This document shows positions 1 through 11,209 of a DNA stretch of 64,000 nucleotides, one piece after another. A program made the position numbers and the translations under genes. Below the pieces are notes generated by a model. The model made no database searches. It was not told the DNA's origin and worked only from the letters and a program-made list of their open reading frames with translations. The first letter of the stretch is position 1, and every line of letters starts with the position of its first letter. Origin of the DNA: Datisca glomerata (taxonomy: Eukaryota; Streptophyta; Magnoliopsida; Cucurbitales; Datiscaceae); NCBI GenBank assembly GCA_003255025.1, contig QANY01005080.1, forward strand, positions 9,544 through 73,543. Reading direction: 5' to 3'.

Positions 1-191
1 CCCCCGATTCTTTGATTTTCGGGCAGCGTTTTAGGAAGCTTAAAGCCTCTAAGGCTAGAAATATTCGAAACATGCGCATATATATTTTTTTCAGTATTAG
101 CCCTTAGATCTCATATTGCAGACCTATGAGCAGATTCTTTCAAGGCTTTTGTTTCCCATGGAAAAGGCCGAAGAAAGTTTTCTTATGCAAG

Positions 192-1527
192 CAGCGGCGG
201 AGTCATGACTCGATTTCAGTGAGGTCACTAATTCCGCTCCTTCTGTTTCTTTTTACGGTATATTTTATATTATTCTAAAATGTCCAAAATACTCTTATCC
301 TTGCTTCAAACCATAATTTAATCCAAATTATACACTAACTAAGCAATTCAGTCACTCATTCAAGGTTAAGGTTGTAGAGCTTTCATTTCATCAAATAGAC
401 ACTTATGTATAGACACAATAGAATTCATATGGAGTTTACTCAATTTTTCTTTTTATTTGGAACTAAGCAGAAACTAAAACACCAGTATAAAAATAAAACT
501 ATAGTTGTAAATCAATGAGTTACTTGATATAGACAATTATGAATAATGTTGTTATAACTGGACAACTCTAAATACCAGACATGAGCCTCATTTTAGTCTA
601 CATAGGTTGATTGTTCTGACTTCTAACCATAAAGAAATGAATATTTTAGATATGACTCTTCTTTTTACAGTAATTAAGCTTCAATTATTCTTAAATTTCA
701 TAAATATCCCAAGCCAGTCATTGATGGGGATCTTATAAAATGATTATAAATAATTAAATTAAATTTGAGTGTCAAAAGAAAATATATGTTAAAACTTTGA
801 GATTAAACAAACTTAATCTTGGTACTTGAAACGGACAATTGAAAACCCAAATTGAAGAGCTCTCTTTGTGTTCACAAACACTTTTCTTGCAAATTTTTAG
901 TATACAGAAATTGTCAACTCAGGAATTTCATATTACATAAATAATTTTTTGTAAAATTTCAGAACCTAAGAAGTATTTTTAACAGTCCAGATACAAGCGC
1001 AAAGAGAGATGAGAAGGGGAAAAGTGGTGGAAAATGTACAAAAACCCTACAATTACACAAACAATTTTCTTGTAAAATTTCAATATGTAAAAATTGTCCT
1101 TCGACCTCGGAGATTTTAAATTACACAGAATACAAATTTTCTTTAAACAAAAAGCTATCACCTTAGTCCGAGCTCGTGAAGAAGAAGATCGACTTTCTCT
1201 TTGCAAGAAAATTGTTTGTAAGGGGGTTGCGAAGATCTTGTCTACAAAGAGAGCTCGTGGCTCGCGGATGGTCAGTCATGAGCTTTTGAATTTTGAGAAA
1301 TTTAGGGATTTTGGGAAATTTGAGGATTTTTAGGGATATTATGTTTTTAGTTGATGGGGTTAAAAATAAAAAAATTAGAGCTAAAACTGAAAATAAAAGA
1401 CTAAAACTTCAAATTCACAATTAAAAATTGAGTGGGGTCAAAAATAAAAAAATCTTACCAAAAATTAATAAAAAAAAAATTGAGTGGGCTCACTTGACCC
1501 ACCCTCTTACAAGTTGCTCCACCACTG
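192..1527. mobile_element. Probable non-autonomous hAT-like element inside the LINE
   Basis: The left end starts CAGCGGCGGAGTCA, and the reverse complement of the right end starts CAGTGGTGGAGCAA. Both resemble the CAGTGGCGGAGCCA-type terminus that I associate with plant hAT elements. The 8 bases outside each end (tatgcaag and gacgcaga) match at only 4 positions, so the target duplication is decayed or wrong. The stronger evidence is that LINE coding sequence stops at 191 and resumes just after 1527. The 1.3 kb inside is AT-rich, and I recognise no transposase in it. The short open frames at 979-1333 look like chance. Confidence 0.55.
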
Positions 1528-2186
1528 GACGCAGAAGTCTATAGTAAACTAGATTAGCTTGGGAGACCAGAACTCTGCCTATATCTACAAGATGGTTGAG
1601 TGGAATCATTGCAGAGCCATAATTGTTCAACTCTCAAATGCTCAGGGTGTTTTGGTTAATGACAGAATGTATTTAAGAACAATTGTCAACTACTACAAAA
1701 TTCGTTTGGTGTTAATGAGGATAACAATGATGTGGATTGTTGAATCATCAACATAACTTATACAAAGAGATTTTCTTTTGTTCAGGCTTTTGATTTCTAT
1801 AGAATTGCTAATGCTTAAAATATCTAAGACACATTCATGTCCTTCAAGGATTGCAAAGCACCTGGTCCAAATGGCTTCTCTACTTTCCTTCTCAATTAGG
1901 ATTTGTCTGTGGTGGGCAATGATGTGAGTGATGCAGTGTTAGAGTTCTTTCATACAGGGACCTATCTTTAGCAATTTAACCATACAGTTATTTTCTCATT
2001 CTCCTCAGTCCAACATCCTTAGCAAGTTAGTGATTTAAGACATATATCTAGTTGTAATCACAAGTGCATTACCAAAATATTTATTGGCATATTTCCTTAC
2101 ATTGTTAGTGATACCCAGAATGCCTCCTAAGCGTGCTATTAAAGTTGACCTCATGAAGGCCTGTGACTGTGTAAGCTAGAATTTCA

Positions 2187-2735
2187 TTGAACAAACGCTT
2201 CTTGTTATAAGGTTCCTGATGCAGACGGTGTAGTGTTGGAGTCTTTGGAGCGAATGGATCGTCACACGCGCAGTCCACCTTCCGTAGGCCATAACTTTTG
2301 ACTCTGGTTGACTCATGGGACCTGTAAGATATCAAATTAAAATTTGTTCAGAGATCTACATATGTACTGAGATTTAATCATTATGGCCCGGTTTCAGACT
2401 CAAAAAAGGTAATTTGAAGCACTTTCAGAGGCCCAGAAGCTATGATCACAAGTTTTGGATATTTTCATAATTTTATCTTTCTTTTATATTTAAGGTTTTC
2501 TGAGACAGTTTAAATACCTTTTGTTTAGATTTTATACGGCAACTTATGATATTTGTTTGAGATGTTTTCTCTCTATAATTCTAATTTTTGATATTTCGTG
2601 ATTTTATCGAATTTTATGCATAAATCCTAGTAATCTCATAATTCAACAGCTTTTAGAAGATCGAATTACCAGTAATCGTGCGCGATTCAACAGTGTTTGA
2701 TATTGTTAGGTTTTTTTCGAGATTTTCGCTACATC
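2187..2735. mobile_element. Unidentified insertion in the LINE remnant
   Basis: LINE-like coding stops after the palm-A region (near 2186) and resumes near 2735 with the block before palm B/C. The roughly 550 bp between do not fit the ORF2 alignment. The segment begins with moderately GC-rich sequence (2200-2330) that looks like LTR or leader DNA, followed by AT-rich sequence. I found no clear terminal repeats. It could be a solo-LTR fragment or simply filler DNA. The boundaries are only good to about 20 bp. Confidence 0.35.
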
Positions 2736-3230
2736 AGTTCCCTAACCTGTTCATTAAGTAGATCATGGCTTCTGTGCCCTTCCCATATTTTTAGCGAATA
2801 TCAATTATGAGTGAAATGGTTACTTTAAAGGGGTAATTAGGGGACATGGGCAATCTCATATCCCCTGACCTCTTTCTGATTGTGATGGATTGTCTCATTG
2901 GTATTCTCAAATGTTCTTCTATTTTGCCTCGATTACAGTTTCATTAGAGATACAAAGAGCTTGGTATTGTGACTTTGTGTTTAGCTAATGACCTTTTGGT
3001 CTTTTTTAGAGTTGGCCTTCTTTTGGTAAGCATTATGTAGGATGGCTCGGAGGTTTTCTATATCTCACTCGCCTTAAGCCTAACATCAACAAAAGTTAGA
3101 TCTTTTTCAAAGATGTTTCTGACTTATTCTAAGATCAAATCCAGGGCTTGTTGGTTTTCAGATTAGTACTCTCCATGTTAGTAACATTGACATGCCTCTC
3201 ATCTCTTCTTTAAATGTTGGATATAAGAAT

Positions 3231-4212
3231 CAATTTATTCATTATTTTCTTAGAGATCAAATGAAATTATATTTAACCTTGACAATTAGGCAAATGTATG
3301 TTGAATATAACTCCACGCTTCACAAGAAGTTTGACAACCAACTATGTAAGATAAGGTAGTTGGAGAAAGTGTGGAATTGATAAACATCATTAATGCTTGA
3401 TCAGCAACAATCCAAAACTCATAATTAGAAGTAAAGTCACATTTATCATTTTTACAAACTTACTTGGACGAGGAATTAACCATCCATGTAACCAAACAAA
3501 GTGTGAACTCGTAAAATCGGTTAGATTATTTGATACATCCAGATAATAAATTTCATTCATTAAGGTGAATGGAGATTAGATTACAGATGTTCTTCAGTGA
3601 AAAGAGTGGAGAAAAAGAGACACTTGTCCTAGAAAAAGAGACACTTGTCCTAGTAGCTTAACAAATTACACAGACAATGAGTGCTTTAACTAGAGGAAAG
3701 AGCCACCGAGCCTCTTAACTAACATAACTAACCAACATAATTAACTAACAACATATACAACAAAGACAACAAATACCATACGTACAGTTCAGCCCAGAAC
3801 CTAACTAATAATTATGAGTTAGCTTACAATTAGGTGGGTCGCGTTAAAGTCCCTAGTCCTATATCTCAAAAGCAAATTCATATATTATAAATAAACGTCT
3901 TCCATTACGAAAAGGGAAAAAAAGCCTGAAGATCAGAACAATATCCTGGTTGTCCTGTTAATACTAAAAATGTTAGACACGATTCCCGAGTTTGATAAGG
4001 AAAGCACATATTCTCTTTAACAATATTTTCATACCATCACCTTCTTATAACAGTGCTATGATTTCGGTTTTAATCATAACTCATTTCCCAAAGATTTTAC
4101 TAACCATTAAAATTTTCTCAGTTGCCAAACAAATTTCTGTCAGTGTTAGGATGTTTTATGACCTCTTAGGATAAATACCCACTTTTTAGGAATAGAGACC
4201 AAGCACTATCAA
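3231..4212. other. Intergenic, no gene recognised
   Basis: AT-rich sequence between the LINE remnant and the b561 start codon. The only local structure I see is a short direct duplication of an AAAGAGACACTTGTCCTAG unit near 3610-3655. The promoter of the b561 gene should lie in the right part of this stretch, but I could not fix a convincing TATA box. Confidence 0.5.
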
Positions 4213-7014
4213 ATGGATATGTATTCTTCCTATTCTTTCAACTTGGCTATATTGATTTTGAGTTTATTTTTTACCCTCACAGTTAGTTCTATCAGTGCCA
4301 CAACATCAACAACCTCTTCATGCAGTAATGGATGCCATACAAATGAGAATGATCCCATCCAGATCCCTGATTCAGTGACAGCCGATCTAAGATCATGGAG
4401 GGGTCAAAGTATTTTGCACCATCAACGTCACTTAAGAAATGTAAGTTTTATAATATTTCTGAATGACTTATTTTTAGCAATTCTTTTACTATGTTAATCG
4501 TCTAGATTCATATTCTATCAAAATTTGCATGAAAAATTGTTTAATTGGCATATCACGTCATTTAAAATATAATATTTTGTAGTATAATAAAATTATTGGT
4601 TGCAACATTCTAAACGAATCATTCTATAAAATTCCACCCTATCGTAAAAACTAAATTGACCATACTTTTTTTCTTCATTTTTTTGATTTAAAAGGTAAAT
4701 TTATTAACCAAGAAAATACAAAATACATAAATATAAGGGACATGTCCTAGGAAAATAATAACACAAAAGAACAAAGCCAAAAAGAACCATACATACCTAG
4801 CTTTATCCAATTATCTCGAAATTAGGGTAAATATGTAGGCTTCTATCTTTTTTTGTTAAAGGTAAATATTATAACCAAGAAAAACACAATATTTACAATT
4901 TACAATGGGCATTACCCAGGAAAAAAAAATACTAAGTACTAAGACTTTGAAAGAAATATTTTGCAGATGCCTAGTTTTGGCTAGAAAGTCAAGTCTCTCC
5001 CTAACCATAAAGTGCGTCTTCTTGCATACCAGAGAGAGATATCAAGCATCTTGCCTAGGAAAACCCTCTTGTTTCTTTCAGTCCATACACAATAAATGAA
5101 ACAGTAAAAATCAGTTTAGAGCATATAGATCTAACAGAAGGAGACTTAGTAATCACAACAAACCATTGTTGAAGAAACTGCCAAGAAGAAGCTGATATAT
5201 CCAGGATTTCGTTTATGTTAAGTAGATCAACAAACAGCTTCCTAGTTCCCATGCATCCAAAGAAGAGGTGATCCACATTTTCTACACCAGCAATGCAAAA
5301 TACAAATCTTACCCGAACACTCGGGCCCCATTTACTTACTTGGACCTTTGTAGACAGTTTGTCCATAAGGGCAAGTAAAGAAATGAAGGAGCATTTGGGG
5401 ATAAGACCTGAAAACCAAATCAGTTTATGTCAAATCAGGTTTCTATCTTTAGAAATAAATAAAAAATTCTCTCCCTAACTATCATTATAATTTTCTTGGA
5501 TGTTAGGGAGGAATCAACATGTTTTTTAAGGAAAAATCTTCTATTTCTGTCTATCCAGATACAACATACAAAAATAGTAAAAACAAGCCTTTACCAATGA
5601 CACACAGAATTAATAGATTTTGTTCTTCTTCATTTTCCTTTACCAATGACATTTCTTTTTTACCCAAAGGAACCAAACTTTCTACATTCCATGTCTCAAT
5701 GATTATGTCAATTATTTTCTTTGCAATCTCTACCATGAAATTTGTCTGCCTACGAAAAAAAATATGATTTTTTTGTTTATGATTTGTTTCTGCTGATATC
5801 ATTTGATAAAAAATTCTACAAAAATATAAATGTACCATATCGGAGAGTTAAATTTTTATGTACCTCATTTTTGTGTAAATTTACCTCTTTGGTTCGGTAC
5901 ATTCACGGTTTTATAGAATGCCCATCAATTAAATTATTTTAAATGGGAATACTGAAATAATAAAATGGCCAAAACAAATGCGTCCTTTAGAAAGTAAATA
6001 AATTATCTATGGTATGTAGCGGATTTTCAATAACATCATAATACACCATGTAAGTAAAAAGTTATGGAAGACACATGTTAGAGTTTTTTAACCGCCATAG
6101 TATGTCTGATTTGTTGAAGTGGTAGTAAAATTGATGTTATTTAATTATTTATTAACTAACATATGTGGAGTATTGATTGGTTTGATACAGATTCATGGGG
6201 CTCTAACAATTATAGGTTGGGGAACTTTCTTGCCAGTGGGGGTCATCATAGCCAGATACTTCAGAGATTTCCCAATGAAATGTAAGGAATGGTATTCATT
6301 TCACGTACTCTGCCAATGTTTTGGTTATGTTCTTGGAACCATTGGTTGGGGCATTGGTATATCAATAAGAAATTCATCCGCAAGCTCTTTGAAAACATTT
6401 CGCATTCTCGGAATCACTATTGTCATACTCGTAGTTATACAAGTGAGTCCTATTATATATTTTTCTCGATCTCCCGTACAATAAATAAGTTAAAGAATTA
6501 GTTATAGATCAAATTTTAATTAAGTAAAATGATGTGTCAATCATTCAAATGTTAATGTTTTATTATTCATTAAAATCATTTTTCAAATAAACATATGAAT
6601 TATTAACAAATCACTTAGTCGATAAAACTTAACGTTTATAACTTTGTCATCATAGAATTACTCTAAATTAAATCATCTTGATCTGTTAAGTAATTTGACG
6701 TCAAAAAATTTTAAATTCAGATAATGGTAGCTGGTGCTGCGCATTTGGGGCAAAAGAAAGAGAATCAGTGCGAAAAGTGTTGGAAAATATGTCATCATGT
6801 TGTTGGATACATATTAGTTGCTATGGCTATAGGGAATATATTTGAGGGAATTAGTGTTGAAAAGGGAGCTGAAAATTGGAGATGGGCATATCTGGTTGTC
6901 CTAGGACTTCTAGCTACTTTTGCTGCAACAATGGAGATAATTACTAGATGGAGCAAGTCCAAAAGCGCTAACCAGCACATGGAATTTAATAGCAATATGT
7001 ATGTTGACCCTTGA
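4213..7014 (+). CDS. Cytochrome b561 domain protein, membrane, no DOMON domain
   Basis: Three exons, all phase 0: 4213-4440, 6191-6442, 6721-7014 (stop 7012-7014), with GTAAGT and GTGAGT donors and CAG acceptors; 257 residues. Residues 1-30 form a hydrophobic signal-like segment, followed by a short linker that includes RSWRGQSILHHQRHLRN. The b561 core follows: IHGALTIIGWGTFLPVGVII-ARY (first ligand His), YSFHVLCQCFGY (second), a helix with TFRILGI, and CWKICHHVVGY (fourth), then a C-terminal helix (WAYLVVLGLLATFAATMEII). This is the core of plant CYBDOM and auxin-responsive b561 proteins, which move electrons across membranes, often from ascorbate. Here the N-terminal DOMON domain is absent. 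The third ligand position, normally THR-x-LGI, is TFRILGI, so one heme site is probably lost. It could be a short b561-only paralogue or a truncated gene kept open by chance; the clean splice frames favour a gene. Confidence 0.8.
4680..5540 (-). pseudogene. Antisense LINE 3' fragments in b561 intron 1
   Basis: On the minus strand 5055-5366 reads as the zinc-binding domain at the end of plant LINE ORF2 (zf-RVT): DKLSTKVQVSKWG, then GVENVDHLFFGC. The first Cys pair is reduced to a single Cys (VFCIAG). On its downstream side two similar plus-strand starts follow T-rich runs (about 4684 and about 4852, each like AAAGGTAAAT-ATT-ATAACCAAGAAAA), as expected for the 3' ends of two antisense LINE copies or a duplicated tail. 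The 5' limit is unclear and debris may extend to about 5770. It lies wholly inside an intron. Confidence 0.65.
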
Positions 7015-7474
7015 GCCCAACATTGTTGCATCATATATTTCATGGGATTCTATTCACACCCTACAAACCTCTCTACACCAATTTATTATATACACCCCCA
7101 ATCAAGTATAAAATTCATATAAATTTATTTATTCACCTTATCAATTCTCATTGTGCCCTACTTCAATACATCTTTTTGGTCATTATTTTACACGCTACAC
7201 AACTCTTTCTTTTTTACAACGTTTAAAATATATTTTTTACACTTGATACTTTTATATATTAACTTTACGTGAAATTTAATCATTTTTAGACTATTATAAA
7301 TTCAACACGTGAATATTTAGACAATGGTGACATGAATTCTTTACGTTTTATTATAGTAAGAGAGGAAAGAAGAGTGATTTCAATTGCAAGTTAATGAGAA
7401 AATAATTAATAAGAAGGAAAAAAACATAAGGAGAGAATAATAGATGATAAGAAATTGAAATTCCAATATAGCAT
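7015..7474. other. Downstream of b561 gene, no feature
   Basis: AT-rich stretch holding the 3' untranslated region of the b561 gene. The short open frames here overlap its last exon or are chance. I see no other gene or repeat. Confidence 0.4.
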
Positions 7475-7984
7475 ATGTTTTCCACAAAGAAAATAAAAGA
7501 AAAATATCATGAATCATCTAAGTTAATTGTTTCTTGTGTTGCTACATTATGGTTTACTAAATCTTCTAATACTTTGTTGTGTAAAACATATGGCACTTCA
7601 AAATCATATTGTTGCTTAAAACTTTGTTTTAGCATGGAACATTTGTTGCTTGAGTTTTTTTATTATGATTTTGAGCTTAATGGAGAATCAATGTCGTACC
7701 TAGTGTTTGGTTATTTTACAAATTTGGATCTACGATATTATTATTTTACAAGAGATATGTTAGGAATAAAAAAGTTAACTAAAATAGTGGTGTATGGAGA
7801 TTTGTTAGGGTGTGAAGAGAATTTCCCTTATTTCATACCACTTTGTATTTCTTTTGGTTCTTCAAATGGATATATTTTCTTCCCTCAAATACATGTGACC
7901 AGTTATCAGAATATAAAGATGTTATCCAACAACTCAAATCATATAGAACCTCTTCTATTCGTCGGAACGGACATCAATCCTTGA
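7475..7984 (+). CDS. Hypothetical 169-residue open frame
   Basis: An uninterrupted ATG-to-stop frame of 169 codons in very AT-rich sequence. The product is rich in Phe, Tyr, Leu and Ser, with one aromatic stretch (YLVFGYFTNLDLRYYYFT) and several Cys. I recognise no family and see no signal peptide or repeated motif. It lies 460 bp downstream of the b561 gene on the same strand. It could be an exon of a small lineage-specific gene, a piece of a decayed F-box-type gene, or chance; 510 bp without a stop is uncommon by chance in DNA this AT-rich. Confidence 0.25.
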   Translation: MFSTKKIKEKYHESSKLIVSCVATLWFTKSSNTLLCKTYGTSKSYCCLKLCFSMEHLLLEFFYYDFELNGESMSYLVFGYFTNLDLRYYYFTRDMLGIKKLTKIVVYGDLLGCEENFPYFIPLCISFGSSNGYIFFPQIHVTSYQNIKMLSNNSNHIEPLLFVGTDINP

Positions 7985-8168
7985 GGACCATTTAGTTCAA
8001 GAATCTTTTACTTTAAAACAATTATGTCCTGAAACTATAACAAGTAGCCAGGGATAACTGGACCTATAAGAAGCTTAGGCAGCTGCGTAGGGCTCAGCCA
8101 CTAAAAGGAACCAATTATTTTTTTTAAAGTTGGACTTGTATTTATTTAATATCATGTTTTAAGGAGAA

Positions 8169-8435
8169 CTATAAGAATTGTCCTTCTTATAGGTAAATAG
8201 TCGCCCAAGATTTTATTAGTAAAAATAGTCGGGTGGTCATTTACTAATGGTAAATGACGAAGTCATTTATCATTATGTCCCTACAAATTAAAGGCCAAGT
8301 CCACGTGCTACAGTAGCACGAATGGCCAAGTCCACGCGCTACAGTAGCACGAATGACCCAGTCCACGCTCCATTTAATCAAAACACGTGTTTTGATGGTT
8401 TAAACAAAACGTATGTTTTGATGGTTTAAACAAAA
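8169..8435. repeat. Palindromic repeat arrays at left end of the Mutator-like element
   Basis: Four kinds of inverted repeat lie in a row. At 8169-8192 CTATAAGAA and TTCTTATAG face each other across 6 bases. At 8236-8258 GTCATTTAC and GTAAATGAC face across 5 bases. From 8293 a 31-bp unit repeats about 2.6 times, each full copy carrying a near-perfect palindrome (CGTGCTACAGTAGCACG, then one base changed). From 8380 a 26-bp unit repeats about 2.7 times, its core being the perfect 14-bp palindrome AAAACACGTGTTTT in copy 1 and changed versions in copies 2 and 3. Such subterminal repeats are typical transposase-binding regions in DNA transposons. Confidence 0.75.
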
Positions 8436-9219
8436 CGCGCATTTTGGGGAATATAGAGAAGTGGGAAAATGAAACACCTTCCATCGTCAGATCGATGACA
8501 TGTGTCAATATGCTCTGATACTCACCGTTAGGTTAGAAATCAAACGGATTGTCACTCAAAAAGTACTAAAACACCTTATATCGTTGAAACTCTCCCAATC
8601 CACGAAGAAACAAACTCTCTCCATGCCATTGAAACCGTCTGCACGACGCCATTGAAGCCGTCATTCTTCCTACCTGAAAGAAAACCTAACCGCGGGGAAG
8701 AAGCTATTAAAGGAGCTCAAAGCTCAACAAACATTCAGCAAAACAGGTATGAAAAATTATTCTTTAATTTATGTTTTGACGGCATCTAAATTAGTGACCT
8801 AATTTTGGTTTTTTATTTTAGGTGGTTTATATGCATATTAAGTCCCCGATTTCACTAAATCTATCAAAACTAGATGATTCCAGTATCTAATTTAGTTATA
8901 AAAGCTATTACTAAACCTTATTGTGTTAGATTTTTCTTCTGTAGAATTTACTAGTATACAGATTAGTGACCTAATAAAATATAAGTCAAATTCAATTTAT
9001 TATGTGCATAATTTTGAATCCGTTACATGCATTTTATAAAAAAGACCAAAATTAGTATCGAAATTAGTATGATAACCCATTGTATGATATCCACTACTTG
9101 TTTTGCTAAGAAGTGGGTTATCAATGTAGATATATATCAATAATTTAGATACTGGTTTAAAATATATGGTTGCTTAAAAGTGTCTTGTTATTTTGAAAGA
9201 TAACTCGAGCTAAAACACA

Positions 9220-11200
9220 ATGAGTAAAAAGGGTTAAAAGAAAAGAAAAAAAGAAACAAGAAGGACCATCATGTAAAACGCGATCACAACTTCAAATAAA
9301 GGAAGGTAATCAATAATTAGAAGAACAACTACCAATAAATGAAGAATTGTTTCAAACACAAGATGAAACATAATCGACCCAGACAACACAAGACGAAGAC
9401 ACACAGCCTACAACAGAAGACGATACACAACCCACAGCTGAACAAGAGAAAAAACAATCTAAAGAAGACGACGAGGATGATGAAAATGAAAATGATAAAG
9501 ATATAGTTGAAGAATCTGTTGAAGAGGAAGCCAATGAAACAGAAAAAAAAGAATCTGAGATGAAACCAATTGAAGAAAGCGCGTACAATTCAAAGGTAAA
9601 AACATCTTTATATTCTGATATCTGTCAATAATTTAGATACTGTTGTGATTTAATTTTTATTACCAATGCAGGATAACTCATTGCTTGTTCTGCCAAGCAA
9701 GTGGAACTCCAAGCAGCGGATAAATCTCTATTCCAGCCTTTCTGTCATTTCAACGATAAAGAAGATTTTGAACTCCAAGCAACAAAGATGTTTCAAAGAG
9801 ACATGTTTAGGACACTTATGGATATGAAAATTCATAGTTTCCCTTCACATCTATCCATGCATCTAATGAGGAGACAATGTCGTACCATCAGCAAAAAACT
9901 GAAGGGGTAAGCTTTTTAACATTGATGGTAATGTTATGGACTTTGGCTTAAAAAGATTTGCACTAGTGACGTGGCTGAATTCTGGGGAGTATCCACTAAT
10001 ACAAAAGGGGGGAATGAAGGAAGGAATGCTAAGAGAGGCTGTTTTCCCATCAATGAAGTCGATAACGCACAAAAACCTTGCATTCTCATTCAATGAGATG
10101 CAAGGAGCGAAAGAGAAAAATAAGATAAAGGTTGCGTGGTTATACTTCTTGGAAAACCTTCTCTTAGCTCTTCAAGAGTGCATAAAGATCGACATTCAAT
10201 ATGGATATAATTGATGACGAGGAAACATTCGAGAGATATCCATGGGGAAGGCTGTCATACGAACTAACAATCGAATTCATTAAGGACTATCTGGAGCACG
10301 CAGATGCGATGGGATATGGTGTTGATGGTTTCCTGTATGCTTTGATCGTTTAGGCGTACGAGACTATCCCCAACATTTCATGAAGGAAAAATCAATTTGT
10401 CAAGAGGAGAGCGACAACAATTCCAAGGATTTGCAACTAGGAATCGCGTGTACAACCCTCGTGGAATGACTTGGCCAATACTATTTTTAACAATAACTTG
10501 GTATGTAATTTAATTATTGGTATTTAAAATTATTTACTGTTGTTGAAAAATCTACTTCTTAATAGCCTTATTTTATTAAATGATCAAACAGCTTTGAATC
10601 ATGTTGATAAGAATTGTACCGACCCACAAGGAACTGGAAGCACCATACATGGAGCCTTTTCGTAACACCGAAGAGACAACGGCAAAAGGAAAGGAACCAA
10701 TAATGGCTACTGTCCAATCCGAGGAAGAGGACTCATTTGAGAGACTAATGAAGAATCCTTGTAAGAATGAAGGAGAAGCAGAGAGTAGCGGACCAAGAGC
10801 CGATGATGAAACAAAGGAACAATTGCATTTGATATTCGAAAGCTTGAATACAATACCAAACGACATTAAAAAAATTAAAAGATTAGACCAAAAAACTGAG
10901 CAGCAAGAAACGATAAGAAAATTACATACTGTTCATCATAAAATTATGAATATTATTACTGATAAATTTTATATTGATAAATTGGAGCATGAACAAGATC
11001 AAGGCCAAGAGGAAGGCAAAGATGAAAGCAAAGAGGAAGGCCAATAGAAGGAGCAAAGGCAGCTCTTCAAAGAAGCCGAAATGAAGAAAATGGTTGGTCA
11101 AGAAAAGCAAAGCTCTTGAATCACCATATGTGGATGAGAGAGCAAAAAAAAGTGAAGAAGACGGTAGCGAATAATCAAGGACCGAAGCCAACTTCACTTG
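9220..11200 (+). pseudogene. DUF1985-type gene of the Mutator-like element, Ulp1 domain absent
   Basis: Starts with a basic segment at 9220 (MSKKG, then a stop), then an acidic Glu/Asp/Lys-rich exon ending at a donor near 9595. A DUF1985-like region follows (about 9690-10214), with MFQRDMFRTLMDMKIHSFPS and MDFGLKRFALVTW. Next is a conserved block EETFERYPWGRLSYELT near 10215 and an AYETIPN block near 10350. A coiled-coil-prone, Glu/Lys-rich segment occupies 10601-11047. In this family DUF1985 is normally followed by a C48 (Ulp1) cysteine protease domain. After 11050 I see only a short ALESPYVDE-like piece and no His/Asp/Cys protease motifs. Stops and frame shifts between blocks mark it as dead. 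Confidence 0.65.
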
Positions 11201-11209
11201 AAACCAGAC

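Larger units (their letters stand above)
1..3230 (+). pseudogene. L1-type LINE ORF2 remnant, split by two insertions
   Basis: Three plus-strand blocks read as parts of one non-LTR reverse transcriptase ORF2 with stops and frame changes. Block 1 (about 1-191) ends with an EKAEESFLMQ-like stretch, the usual lead-in to the RT domain. Block 2 (about 1528-2186) resumes with LGDQNSAYIYKMV, then APGPNGF, then the palm-A motif as DLMKACD near 2150. Block 3 (about 2735-3225) has a block resembling LFIKWI, a remnant of the GLRQGDPLSP region, the palm-C motif as LANDL (normally FADDL) near 2990, and GFQISTLHVSNIDMPLIS near 3165. The order and spacing fit plant L1 elements. The element probably begins left of the window. 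It is inactive: there are many stops and the FADD box is altered. Confidence 0.8.

Noticed and set aside
5551..5838. Minus-strand hydrophobic 95-codon frame in b561 intron 1
   Set aside because: It lies next to antisense LINE debris and overlaps plus-strand frames of equal length. Probably LINE remnant or chance.
8040..8160. Possible gene fragment in the TTAGGCAGCTGCGTAGGGC stretch
   Set aside because: Looks like a short dispersed repeat rather than coding sequence; too short to assign.
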